The notes under the pieces: generated by a model
Seen by the model: only the letters and a program-made list of their open reading frames with translations
What the model was told of the DNA's origin: nothing
The model's database searches: none
Translations under genes and position numbers: made by a program
Assembly: GCA_964523295.1 (NCBI GenBank)
Contig: CAZGAH010000046.1
Span: forward strand, 1-34,260
DNA: 34,260 nucleotides
Origin: CAZGAH01 sp964523295
GTDB taxonomy: Bacteria; Desulfobacterota; Desulfovibrionia; Desulfovibrionales; Desulfovibrionaceae
Direction: 5' to 3'
In this document: piece after piece, positions 26,640 to 34,260 of the stretch
How positions within the stretch are numbered: the first letter of the stretch is position 1
Layout: every line of letters begins with the position of its first letter

Positions 26640-28649
26640 CTATGTAATTTGCCTTAAGTAGAGGTACTCTAGAAGGGGATTCATTGTTACGCAGGAAGTC
26701 GGCTTCCGAATTACGCTGATAAGGTCGGACAGGTTTGACGCTTCAACCAATATAATTGCAAGTTGACCAAAACTAAGAGAAGCCACCCCCAAGGCCTTGA
26801 CCCAAGGCTCTTCGCCTCTGCCTCGTGCCCACTCCATTTCCTGACGATGCTTATCTAGCATTTCTCCTATTTTTGCAAATCTTTTTTTTGAATCTTTTCG
26901 AACTGTTAGCTGCAAAGCAGCCTCAACCAAATTTAACAAAAGAAATTTGTCCTGCATGGAGCCGTGGTCAAGGAGCGTCATGCAAAGCCTAGTGATTCTT
27001 CTGCCATTTAACAAAAGTTCTTTACCGTTATTAAATTTTATCGAGCCGTTTTCGACCAAGAGTCTTTCATGTCTAAGTGCCTGTACATGAGAAGCAAACA
27101 CTCCCTCAGCATAATCTACAAAGGCCGCCTCATACTCTCCAGACATAGTGCCGCGAGTAACCGCCTTCCCCTTGCATTCAATGAAAAGAATGTTCTTTTG
27201 ATCTTCAAGAATAATATCGCACTCACCTCCGTCGTATTCAGCACTCTCAAACGAGGGCACTAGGCCCCGGAAACGTAATAATGTCGAAATGGCTTTTTCC
27301 GTCCCATCTCCTGTCACTTGTGCCATAGTATCAGCATCCAATGTCTTGCGCATCGCGTTTGCAATGACTTCATAAAATGCAGGGCCAATGATAGACGCTG
27401 CAGGCACGATATATTTGTTGTTAATTCCGATTAGCAATGGTTTAAACATAAAATCAGCTTGTTTTGCGTTGAGTGGTGATGTGTAGTCGATGTTAACATC
27501 ATTTTTATGTGCAAAATCTACCAGCATCTTGTTTAGTTTTTGCGCAGACAAACCCGTTGATTGTAAGTCGCGTTTTGTTGCCAAGGCTGGGTCTGTCTTG
27601 GCAGTTATAATCAAAGCTTCACATAGCTTGGCAGCATCCTCTACCCCCCAGCCTTGTTTTTCTATAAGAACTGTGTCGTTGTTTGTTCCAAAAAAACTTC
27701 TCAAAAGTAATGGAGTGATAAAGATAGACCACTGTCGAAAACTAAATAGATGATCATAAAGACCAATCTCCGCCAATAGATTGAGTAGACGTTTCGAGTG
27801 CAAATTGATCGCCCAAAACTGATTATATGGCTCCACGTCTATGACAGCAGCAAGGTCGCATGCAATCTCATTTGCTTCTCGCCAATCGCTCTCTGGCTGC
27901 CGAGAGAAAACTTCACAATCTGGCAATCTCACAGCCAAATTTAAAAAAAAGCCATAAGGAAAAGTTGTCGCACAAGGAGCTGATGGGTCCATTTCAAGTT
28001 TGTAGCGACGACCAAGCAGATATTGATCAAATTCATAAACTTCAAGTTTTCTAAGTTTGGAAAAAAATATTCGCAAAACATTTACCACTCCCATTCCGGC
28101 TAAGCGATCAAGTATTGCGGCTGTGGCGTCCTGTATTCCGCTTGAATCTTTAGATATTTTTCCATTTGAAATTTCTAGCTTAAATCCTCGGCCCATTAGC
28201 CGTGATGCTGCGAAAGCTACAGCCGTTTGTCTGAGATCCAAAGGTCGATACACATCAAGGATGACGAGAGCTCTTCCGATAGTAGCCACTTCATCCCATG
28301 CGTCATCATTTGGCTTCTTCAACCCTGACCCAGCTTCAAGGCATGGAAGAATGGCATATATTATTTCATCGTAATTATGATTTGTTTGGTTGACGGCGCG
28401 ATCCAAAGTGAAGCCACCTGCTAGAACTCTCAAATCATGTGTGTCAAAATCACTACTGTTTTTATTGATGAGTAGGTCTTTTATTTTTATGTAAAGATGG
28501 TCTTTTGCTTGATGGTCTTCGCGTATCCTGAAATAGTTTATAACATCATCAACTGAATTTAAATGTACGGCTGTAATAGAATTCTCAAGTTTTTCCCGTA
28601 AACTTTCTAGATAAGTCTGAAGTTTATCCAGGGCAGCGTCATTTGCCAT
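26640..28649 (-). CDS. Unrecognised 669-aa protein with a PD-(D/E)xK nuclease-like domain
   Basis: Not a family I recognise. The N-terminal ~440 residues are mostly helical and soluble, with no signal peptide, membrane segment or nucleotide-binding motif. A restriction-endonuclease-like core then appears: helix-1 acidic E451 in GTEKAISTLLRF, D478 in YDGGECDIILE, and E491-C-K493 in ILFIECKGK, i.e. D-x12-E-x-K, followed by a Gln-bearing helix (SHVQALRHERLL). The last ~120 residues are again helical. ATG 28649 has AGGAG, with a very short spacer. It lies 163 nt behind the ABC-3C operon on the same strand, in equally AT-rich DNA. Likely a DNA- or RNA-cutting defence effector, either standalone or an extra component of the neighbouring system. 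The nuclease motif is seen; the role is inferred. Confidence 0.75.
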   Translation of the reverse strand: MANDAALDKLQTYLESLREKLENSITAVHLNSVDDVINYFRIREDHQAKDHLYIKIKDLLINKNSSDFDTHDLRVLAGGFTLDRAVNQTNHNYDEIIYAILPCLEAGSGLKKPNDDAWDEVATIGRALVILDVYRPLDLRQTAVAFAASRLMGRGFKLEISNGKISKDSSGIQDATAAILDRLAGMGVVNVLRIFFSKLRKLEVYEFDQYLLGRRYKLEMDPSAPCATTFPYGFFLNLAVRLPDCEVFSRQPESDWREANEIACDLAAVIDVEPYNQFWAINLHSKRLLNLLAEIGLYDHLFSFRQWSIFITPLLLRSFFGTNNDTVLIEKQGWGVEDAAKLCEALIITAKTDPALATKRDLQSTGLSAQKLNKMLVDFAHKNDVNIDYTSPLNAKQADFMFKPLLIGINNKYIVPAASIIGPAFYEVIANAMRKTLDADTMAQVTGDGTEKAISTLLRFRGLVPSFESAEYDGGECDIILEDQKNILFIECKGKAVTRGTMSGEYEAAFVDYAEGVFASHVQALRHERLLVENGSIKFNNGKELLLNGRRITRLCMTLLDHGSMQDKFLLLNLVEAALQLTVRKDSKKRFAKIGEMLDKHRQEMEWARGRGEEPWVKALGVASLSFGQLAIILVEASNLSDLISVIRKPTSCVTMNPLLEYLYLRQIT

Positions 28650-28742
28650 AGCATCTCCTGTCGCCCATAGTGTTCATTTGTTTATTATCACCCTTGTGAG
28701 CTTATCGGTCGTGGCTGAAGCTGGGGAAAGTCTAAACGTTGG

Positions 28743-28795
28743 TGTCACTTTTGACAGTGGAGTAACATTTAGCCATGCTCATGTAATTGTTACTC
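28743..28795. promoter_or_regulatory. Inverted repeats ahead of the 669-aa nuclease gene
   Basis: Two symmetric elements lie in the 163-nt spacer. GAGTAACA (28760-28767) and TGTTACTC (28788-28795) are perfect 8-bp arms 20 nt apart. TGTCA-CTTT-TGACA (28743-28756) is a second, 5-bp-arm repeat. No T tract follows on the minus strand, so operator or leader structure is likelier than a terminator of the ABC gene. Confidence 0.4.
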
Positions 28796-28812
28796 AAAAT
28801 ATACAATAGTAA

Positions 28813-30663
28813 TTATGAAAGAGGAAAAAAACCGTAACGTCCAACATTCGGATTTTTTGTAAAGACAGTCACTGAAGCGCCTTGTTCAATGAAGGACGGC
28901 GGATGTTCATTCTCAATAATGATGATCTGGTTATCCTTCGACATGCCCAGGAGGTATCGATAAAAATTGTCTTTTAAATTTGTTCCTCGAAGGTCATCGT
29001 CTTTACCTTCTGGCTTCCAGTACGCGAGCAAGGGGGAATCTAGAACCACAAATCCAGGATGCGGCAGCCTTCGTTCTAGACAGAACTGCATAAGCCCAAT
29101 TGTAAACGCAGCATGAGTTATTGCGCGTAATCCTTTACCCGTGCTGCCTCGTTCTTTTCCTGAGATTTGGATGTCTTTCTTTGCCTCATCAAAAAACACA
29201 CGTGATGCGTTAGGATACTCCCAATCCTCAAGTATTTGCTGAATCTCTTGCGCAAATTCGTCTAATACTGACTTCGATATTTGCGTTTTAGTTTCATGTT
29301 TCTGACGATCACCCCCCTCTGCATCTCCTTCAATGTTGGCCCGGCGCTGAATAAACTTTTGCAAATTGGCAATCTTATCTAAGGAAGATCGAACCGAAGA
29401 CAGTTCGCTCATTAGCTCATCATATGAAGCTCGCTCTTTCGAAACTGCGGGGGCTGTTATCTCGTTGAGCCGTAATTCTAGTGTGTTATAGGATTCCTTA
29501 AGTGACGGATAGTTGCCGTTAAGTTCAGCATGCTCGTCGCGCAAAGAGGAGAGTGTCCCTGCTAATTCGATGCGAAGTCTTGCTATTTTATTAATCTCGA
29601 CACTTGCTGCATGAACAATGGCTTCTGTGTTCCCCTCACAATCAGCATCAAGGTGCTGGTCACCAGGAAGCGCCCCACAGAGGGGACAAGGCTTAGACTC
29701 CATGTGGACTAAAAGTGTGCCAGATTCATGAATTGCCTTAAGGCGTTCAAGATCGGTCTCATAATGCTTGTCAAGTAGAGAGAAGCGCCCTAACAACTCA
29801 TCAATTTCAAGTAGTCGTGCCTTTGTCTTGCGAAGTTGTTGGGCTGCATCGGTACGGCTTGACATCAAAGAATTAAATTGTTGTTGTACATCCTTAAGGG
29901 AGCGAGTTCTTTCATCCAAGGATGCTGTTAGACGTTGTTCCTGTTCTTTGAGCTCACCTTCATCCTCTCCAGCCTCGTCAAGTTCTAGCTGAAGCTCTTC
30001 GATCATTTGATCGAGAAGTTCAATTTTACCTACATCACGTTCTTTTTTGGCTGGAGAACTGGGTACAGAGACCAAGGCGCTATCATCGCTGCCCGTAAGC
30101 AGCAGCTTAAAAGCAGCATACTCAGAGGTCGCTTTTACCCATTGGCCTGATAAGGCAGGTGAACCACGACCTTGGATTTTGTCCTCAGTAACTACGCATA
30201 GCCTCGCAATGTCACGAAAGCTCAACGAGCGCGTCTTGCCTGCTGCATTTAGGCGTAGGACTTTCCCAGAAAAACCAATATGGTTGAGAAGGGCATAAGA
30301 AAGAGTATCGGTCCGGGTTGCAGCGTGTTTCGAGCGTAAAATATGAGGTTCTGTTTTGGCAGTACCATCAAAAACTATTTCTTCAAATGCAAGGAAGTTG
30401 CCTCCTTCGACACTCCTATCTAATGTCATAAAAGGATGATCACTTTGCCCAAGAACTAAACGAATTCTATCATAACCAGCGCGTTCTGGGACGTCACGCA
30501 CAGGTTCTTCCTGGCCAAGCATAAAATCTATGCTTTCAACAATGATAGACTTGCCAGTGTCTGATGCGCCACACACTACATTCAGTCCTGGCTCAAGCTT
30601 AAGGGATGCTGGTTTGCGGTTCGGCCCGAAATACGCAAGATAGCTTACGAGGAGACTATTCAT
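28813..30663 (-). CDS. SMC/Rad50-like ABC ATPase of an ABC three-component (ABC-3C) system
   Basis: 616 residues. Walker A is G32-ASDT-GKS39 in NVVCGASDTGKSI. A long central coiled coil (about 205-450) is broken by a zinc-hook-like C326-P-L-C329 with a further C342. An ABC signature equivalent is GSTGKG (506-511) and Walker B is FVVLDSP with D542; NQIIIIENEHPP follows. Architecture is Rad50/RecF-like, two ATPase halves joined by an antiparallel coiled coil, as in the ABC ATPases of ABC-3C conflict systems, where the ATPase is thought to sense invading or abnormal nucleic acid and control a nuclease effector. ATG 30663 has GGGGGAG and overlaps the upstream gene by ATGA. AT-rich relative to the chromosomal genes. 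Confidence 0.85.
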   Translation of the reverse strand: MNSLLVSYLAYFGPNRKPASLKLEPGLNVVCGASDTGKSIIVESIDFMLGQEEPVRDVPERAGYDRIRLVLGQSDHPFMTLDRSVEGGNFLAFEEIVFDGTAKTEPHILRSKHAATRTDTLSYALLNHIGFSGKVLRLNAAGKTRSLSFRDIARLCVVTEDKIQGRGSPALSGQWVKATSEYAAFKLLLTGSDDSALVSVPSSPAKKERDVGKIELLDQMIEELQLELDEAGEDEGELKEQEQRLTASLDERTRSLKDVQQQFNSLMSSRTDAAQQLRKTKARLLEIDELLGRFSLLDKHYETDLERLKAIHESGTLLVHMESKPCPLCGALPGDQHLDADCEGNTEAIVHAASVEINKIARLRIELAGTLSSLRDEHAELNGNYPSLKESYNTLELRLNEITAPAVSKERASYDELMSELSSVRSSLDKIANLQKFIQRRANIEGDAEGGDRQKHETKTQISKSVLDEFAQEIQQILEDWEYPNASRVFFDEAKKDIQISGKERGSTGKGLRAITHAAFTIGLMQFCLERRLPHPGFVVLDSPLLAYWKPEGKDDDLRGTNLKDNFYRYLLGMSKDNQIIIIENEHPPSFIEQGASVTVFTKNPNVGRYGFFPLS

Positions 30664-31157
30664 AAAGGCTCCCCCTCTGTGCCGATGTCAACAGATTGGA
30701 ATTCAATAGTCCAAGCAGAAAAGAACTGATTTACTAATTTATTCAGTTGACCTGAATCAAGCTGATCAAAGGACTGTGCCACCCACTTCGCTCGTTCACG
30801 CAAATTATGCAGGTAAGGCGCGGTAATGTTGTTAAGAAAAGCCCCAGCGGCCTCTTGGGCCTGAAATAGCACGCCTTCTTCACTCAAGACCCGCTGCGCA
30901 AGTGAGCGGCTCATCAAAAGTCTTAGGCCCGACTCGATCAGTCCTCGTCGAATCAATAGCTCCGCTGACCTCATCGGCAATGGAGGGTGAAGACTTGGTG
31001 GTCCATGAGCATCCGCTGAATGCACAATAAGGTAATCATACTGAACAAGCCTGTTTAGGTCGTGCGCGCGAGGATACGATTCTACCAGTATCGTTAAAGT
31101 GCGCACTCCCATTTCTAAAGCACTGTTAAATGGTGAAGGACGTGATCTTTTAATCAT
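30660..31157 (-). CDS. ABC-3C system middle component
   Basis: 165 residues, no signal peptide. The sequence pattern LNRLVQYDYLIVHSADAHG, then GPPSLHPPLPMRSAELLIRR and GLRLLMSRSL, with a helical C-terminal half ending in ERAKWVAQSF, matches what I know of ABC-3C middle-component proteins: small proteins of unknown biochemistry encoded between effector and ATPase and thought to bridge them. The start ATG 31157 overlaps the effector stop (ATGA), and there is no Shine-Dalgarno sequence, so translation is probably coupled. It likewise overlaps the ATPase start by 4 nt. Confidence 0.8.
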   Translation of the reverse strand: MIKRSRPSPFNSALEMGVRTLTILVESYPRAHDLNRLVQYDYLIVHSADAHGPPSLHPPLPMRSAELLIRRGLIESGLRLLMSRSLAQRVLSEEGVLFQAQEAAGAFLNNITAPYLHNLRERAKWVAQSFDQLDSGQLNKLVNQFFSAWTIEFQSVDIGTEGEPL

Positions 31158-32332
31158 TTTTCAACCCAATCAAGGCGGTCATCGTTTGCAAGTTGATGAC
31201 AAATGCCCTGGCGATCTGCAACTTGTGATGCAGCAAAGAGAGCATTGCCGCCTGCTGCTACCTGACCGGCAGCGATTACCGTCGCCTTAAGGCGGGCAAG
31301 GGCATCTTCATGGTTGCCCTCGCATGTATCAATAACACCATGGTAAATATCGTCTTGCAGCGATTCAAATGTTTTTGGGGGAGTTCGATCTCTTGCAAAA
31401 TTACGTAAAGATTCAGCGCTGTAAAATAAAATACGCTGTCTGTCATAGTGGCTTTTAAGCTTCTCGTCCAATTCATCAACGACAATGATTCTGGAACCTT
31501 TATGATCACTGTATGCATCGATAAGTTTCCTGAGATAAATACTTTCTTCAGCCAATGGCTCTTGTGGAGGTTGGTCAACAAGGGGTCTGGGGGGGAGGCC
31601 TCCACCAAAACGCGGTGCGTAAAAAGGTGTTTTAGAATGAGTGGCGATCAAATCTACTGCTGAAACATCCTCAAAGATCGAAAAGTCAAACGCATTAAAA
31701 TAGGCCTGTAAGTCATCTGTAAGTGGGGCGACAAGTCCTTTTTGTATGTTAGGAACACAGTTTGCTTCCCAATGCGTTTCAACTTCTTGCTTAAAGCGAC
31801 TTGGATCTTTGAGCCAACGCCCAACCGTTATTCCAACACCATGGGGACAAACAAAAGTATGCCTACGTGGGACACGTTCGCTCTGGTTGAAAGGGGGAGT
31901 GCGCATAAAGGAATGGTAAATTATTTTTCCGACCTCTGGATAGATGTCGCTGGGTTGAAGTGCGTGTTTATATTGCTTGCATTGAAAACTGTCCCAAGGT
32001 GCGTCAAAACCAGTGTCGGATGAGAAAGCGACAAGGTCGAGGCCCAAATCGCCAGAGCCGCTAAATTTGTTCACGTCATGATAAATACCGCTATTTTTGA
32101 AATACCATAGCCACTCATGCGTAAACTGCTCCCAGTCTTCTGCTGAGAGAACCGGTAGCAAGCTGACAGGGGGGATGGGGATTCCCTGCAAAACCTGAGC
32201 AGCTGTTGGAGTGGCCTTCTCGGCCTTTGGAGTGATGTCCTTGAGCATGTTATTTTGATGGCTATGTTTTGAATTCATTTCGTTCAAGTGATATGCGAAA
32301 TTGCCTTGCCACACAATATCTGTGACGCTCAC
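31154..32332 (-). CDS. ABC-3C effector with restriction-endonuclease-like N-terminal domain
   Basis: Up to 392 residues. The N-terminal nuclease-like domain reads WEQFTHEWLWYF, then D95-LGL-D99 in GSGDLGLDLVAF and Q117-C-K119 in FQCKQY, i.e. a D-x17-Q-x-K form of the PD-(D/E)xK site (numbered from the GTG at 32332), as in Mrr-type enzymes with Gln in place of Glu. The C-terminal ~110 residues contain YSAESLRNFARDRTPP followed by FESLQDDIYHGVIDTCEG, the module that links such effectors to ABC-3C partners. The start is uncertain: GTG 32332 and internal ATGs all lack good ribosome sites, and conserved sequence begins near AAQVLQGIPIPP. First gene of the three-gene operon. Probably cleaves DNA when released by the ATPase and middle component. 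Confidence 0.8.
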   Translation of the reverse strand: MSVTDIVWQGNFAYHLNEMNSKHSHQNNMLKDITPKAEKATPTAAQVLQGIPIPPVSLLPVLSAEDWEQFTHEWLWYFKNSGIYHDVNKFSGSGDLGLDLVAFSSDTGFDAPWDSFQCKQYKHALQPSDIYPEVGKIIYHSFMRTPPFNQSERVPRRHTFVCPHGVGITVGRWLKDPSRFKQEVETHWEANCVPNIQKGLVAPLTDDLQAYFNAFDFSIFEDVSAVDLIATHSKTPFYAPRFGGGLPPRPLVDQPPQEPLAEESIYLRKLIDAYSDHKGSRIIVVDELDEKLKSHYDRQRILFYSAESLRNFARDRTPPKTFESLQDDIYHGVIDTCEGNHEDALARLKATVIAAGQVAAGGNALFAASQVADRQGICHQLANDDRLDWVEK

Positions 32333-32394
32333 GGGATGCCGGTCCGCAGACTTGAGAGCGTCGATGTTCAGACCGAGAAAACGTACGGCGAAGA

Positions 32395-32602
32395 GTGCGC
32401 CTGTTCCCGATCTACGATCGCGCTTGCGATCTCGCTGAATTTGACGCCATATCTTTCCAGGGTCTTAGCAACTGGTCCTGGCGAGTCGCACTACGTCAAA
32501 CTTTCAGGCTAGTGGCTGTTTATCCTGCCGGAACAGTCGCCTACAAACTTGATCATGAATACAAACGCCGCAATGGCACAACAACATTTCTCGATCTGAC
32601 GG
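32395..32602 (+). pseudogene. Possible IS630-type transposase remnant cut by the IS21 element
   Basis: The plus-strand frame has VYPAGTVAYKLDHEYKRRNG followed by TTTF, resembling the IS630-family stretch H-[DE]-Y-x-R-[HN]-G-T-T-x-L that leads into the catalytic domain. The upstream part (LFPIYDRACDLAEFDAISF) I cannot place. The similarity ends where the IS21-like terminus starts, so the remnant would have been truncated by that insertion. A weak call based on one motif. Confidence 0.35.
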
Positions 32603-32660
32603 TGTCAAGCGACACCAGGAAGTAACCCTCTCGCGACACGAACAATTGACCCACCCCCCC
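32603..32660. repeat. Probable terminal repeats of the IS21-family element
   Basis: The edge reads TGTCAAGCGACACC, followed by a second GCGACAC block and then TTGACCCACC. IS21-family ends begin with TGT and carry several repeated subterminal transposase sites, and a TTGACCCACC block is familiar from them. The opposite end lies outside the window, so the terminal match cannot be tested here. Confidence 0.55.
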
Positions 32661-32875
32661 CTTTGGGTTTGGGGCCTGAACGTCTCCGGGCCGATAACTT
32701 CGGCGCTGGCGACGTCGTGGCCGTAGGCTCTCGTATCGGCTGGGTTGGCGCTGCGGTTGCGAGTGGCAGCCCACACGCATGCCGCGCTGCAAGCGCCGTG
32801 ACAACCCAGCCTTCCGCTAACGCCGTTTCTTTCCTTTCTGGATACGATGATTCTTTGTCCTGCAACCACGCGCTG

Positions 32876-33685
32876 TTATCCCTGCTCTTGGCGCTGACTT
32901 GTCGGCTGCGGTTTCATGGCCTCGGGTGGCTGCTGCAAAAGCACACCCGCACGTCGTTTTTCCTTGAGCCGATAGCTTTCGCCCCGGATAGTCAGGACAT
33001 GGCTGTGATGAAGCAGGCGATCAAGAACAGCCGACGCGGTTACCCTGTCGCCAAATACAACATCCCATTCACTGACCGTACGATTGCTCGTAATACAGAG
33101 ACTTCCGCGCTCGTAACGCCGTGATACGAGTTGAAAGAACAAATGTACGGCATCTACCGCAAAAGGCAGATAGCCCAACTCGTCGATGATAAGCAGTTTT
33201 GGTTTGGCATAGTGCGTAAGCTTTTCCTCCAGCTTGCCTTCGACATGCGCCTTGGCCAGGTGCGAAACCAAAGACGGCGCGGTAACGAACAACGTGCTGT
33301 AGCCGCTCTGAATCGCCTCTCTTCCCAGCGCTATGGCCAGGTGGGTCTTGCCCACGCCCGGCGGGCCGAGCAGAAGCAGATTTTGGCCATGAGCAATCCA
33401 GCGACCGGTTTCCAGCTCTCTGATTTGACGTTCATCGACGCCAGGCTGCGCGTTGAAATCGAATCCAGCCAGGGTCGCGACTTTGGGAAAACGCGCGATG
33501 GACATGCCCATCTGGATACGCCGCTCGTCTTTGCGGGCAATCTCACGCTGGCACAAAAACGCCAGGGTTTCACGCAACGTCAGTTCCTGACGGGCCGCTT
33601 CGTCGAGCATGTTGTCGAGCTGATCCCGGATGGCCGTAAGCTGAAGACGAGTCAGCATGGCGAGGAGTCGTTCGTGGTCTATCAT
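32876..33685 (-). CDS. istB: IS21 transposition helper ATPase IstB
   Basis: 269 residues. ATG 33685 follows GGAGGAGGTTTCTG and shares one base with the istA stop (TGATG), typical translational coupling. AAA+ ATPase: Walker A GPPGVGKTHLA, Walker B LLIIDELGYLP, sensor ITSNRTVSEW. The N-terminal helical part (LLAMLTRLQLTAIRDQLDN) is characteristic of IstB. It loads the IstA transposase onto target DNA. Full length, apparently intact. Confidence 0.95.
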   Translation of the reverse strand: MIDHERLLAMLTRLQLTAIRDQLDNMLDEAARQELTLRETLAFLCQREIARKDERRIQMGMSIARFPKVATLAGFDFNAQPGVDERQIRELETGRWIAHGQNLLLLGPPGVGKTHLAIALGREAIQSGYSTLFVTAPSLVSHLAKAHVEGKLEEKLTHYAKPKLLIIDELGYLPFAVDAVHLFFQLVSRRYERGSLCITSNRTVSEWDVVFGDRVTASAVLDRLLHHSHVLTIRGESYRLKEKRRAGVLLQQPPEAMKPQPTSQRQEQG

Positions 33686-34260
33686 CAGAAACCTCCTCCA
33701 ATGGCAGCCTCGTACGTCGATAGCGACCGGGTCAGCTCCTCGGTCTCCGGCCGGGCCGGCGGTGTATCTGGCGCGTCGCCCGGATGCGACGGGTCGGCGC
33801 GTACGACCAGCCCCTTGAAGTGGGCGGAGTCGATGGACCGTTTCCGGCTGCCTGAAAGACGGGCGTGGCTGGCGATCTCCTGGCCGGCGTGCCGTATCGT
33901 AACGGTCGTGGCGTCCACCAGGACCGTCATCTTTTCGCCGATGAGTCTCCACGGTACGCTGTACTTATTGGTTTTCACTTCGATACAGGCCTCCGTGTTT
34001 ACTACCCGGATCAGCTCGCGCACAGGTGAAAACGCCGGTCTGCCTGCGAGTGGCTTCAAGGCCGCGCGCTCGTCGCGTTCGAAGCGCAGGCGAGGCTGTT
34101 CGCCTGTCGTACCATGGATTCGTTCGTCGCTGACCTCCCGGAGCCAGCGGGCCAGATGCGCCTCGAATGCCTCCCAGCTCGTAAACGTACGGCCTGCCAG
34201 GGCATTTTTTTTCACATACCCCACGCCGTTTTCGTCCTTGCCCTTGGTGCGCGCGCGACG
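33685..34260 (-). CDS. istA: IS21 transposase IstA, C-terminal part (continues past the window)
   Basis: The frame is open to the window end; about 191 C-terminal residues are visible. RRARTKGKDENGVGYVKKN followed by ALAGRTFTSWEAFEAHLARW and then ERIHGTTGEQP is typical of the region after the IstA DDE core. The C-terminal beta-barrel part includes NKYSVPWRLIGEKMTVLVDA. The DDE catalytic residues are mostly outside the window. The coding sequence is partial only because of the window border. Confidence 0.9.
   Translation of the reverse strand, partial: RRARTKGKDENGVGYVKKNALAGRTFTSWEAFEAHLARWLREVSDERIHGTTGEQPRLRFERDERAALKPLAGRPAFSPVRELIRVVNTEACIEVKTNKYSVPWRLIGEKMTVLVDATTVTIRHAGQEIASHARLSGSRKRSIDSAHFKGLVVRADPSHPGDAPDTPPARPETEELTRSLSTYEAAIGGGF

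Larger units (their letters stand above)
32603..34260 (-). mobile_element. IS21-family insertion sequence, incomplete at the window edge
   Basis: Contains istB and the 3' part of istA in the standard order with overlapping stop and start codons, plus a TGT-initiated end with repeated motifs about 270 bp beyond istB. GC content is higher than in the adjacent defence genes, showing separate origin. It forms the right edge of the island seen here. Confidence 0.85.

Noticed and set aside
32504..33124. Small frames on both strands around the IS21 end
   Set aside because: They cross the terminal repeats or overlap istB antisense, with no support as genes.
26420..34260. CRISPR array or toxin-antitoxin pair in the island
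   Set aside because: No regularly spaced repeats and no small toxin/antitoxin-like gene pair were seen; the small 165-aa gene fits the ABC-3C middle component instead.

Overview
The window is a draft-scaffold piece with four runs of exactly 10 N, from a GC-rich Gram-negative bacterium. It most resembles a sulfate-reducing deltaproteobacterium of the Desulfovibrio type. This rests on protein style and on the gene set (an aminotransferase, homoserine dehydrogenase and ApgM-family threonine cluster; methyl-accepting proteins of Desulfovibrio character; a secreted metzincin); no marker gene proves the taxon.

Region 1 (40-4220, minus strand) is an amino-acid biosynthesis cluster: an AlaC-like aminotransferase overlapping homoserine dehydrogenase, then an ApgM-family protein that is best read as the proposed alternative homoserine kinase, then a small conserved protein. 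Region 2 (4473-16807, minus strand) is a signalling cluster. In transcription order it holds two paralogous MCPs, CheW, CheA, a REC-REC-HD-GYP response regulator, a single-domain CheY-like regulator, and a PAS-HisKA-HATPase-REC-REC-HPt hybrid kinase. No cheB or cheR is present, although both MCPs end in a CheR/CheB tether-like pentapeptide.

Region 3 (16965-25829) is mixed housekeeping and envelope content: a cyclic-nucleotide-binding-domain protein without a DNA-binding domain, a secreted metzincin protease with FG-GAP/VCBS repeats, a periplasmic TPR protein and a small lipoprotein, a Wzt-type polysaccharide ABC ATPase next to a methyltransferase, undecaprenyl-diphosphatase UppP, and the RNA ligase RtcB.

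Region 4 (26344-34260) is an accessory island that begins right after a tRNA-Glu(CTC) gene and its terminator. The DNA becomes clearly AT-richer. It carries a tightly overlapping three-gene operon (restriction-nuclease-like effector, small middle component, SMC/Rad50-like ABC ATPase) that matches the ABC three-component (ABC-3C) conflict-system layout. On the same strand follows a 669-aa protein I do not recognise, with a clear PD-(D/E)xK nuclease signature in its C-terminal half. The far side is a probable IS630-type transposase remnant cut by an IS21-family element (istB, partial istA) that runs off the window. The ABC-3C operon plus the unrecognised nuclease is the best candidate for an undescribed or little-described system.

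The N runs mislead naive gene calling. Closing the first at 0 nt gives homoserine dehydrogenase its natural end, so the apparent dehydrogenase-ApgM fusion is an artefact. Closing the second with a small overlap restores the end of the hybrid kinase. The fourth lies in the second MCP beside about 100 bp that do not look like MCP sequence.
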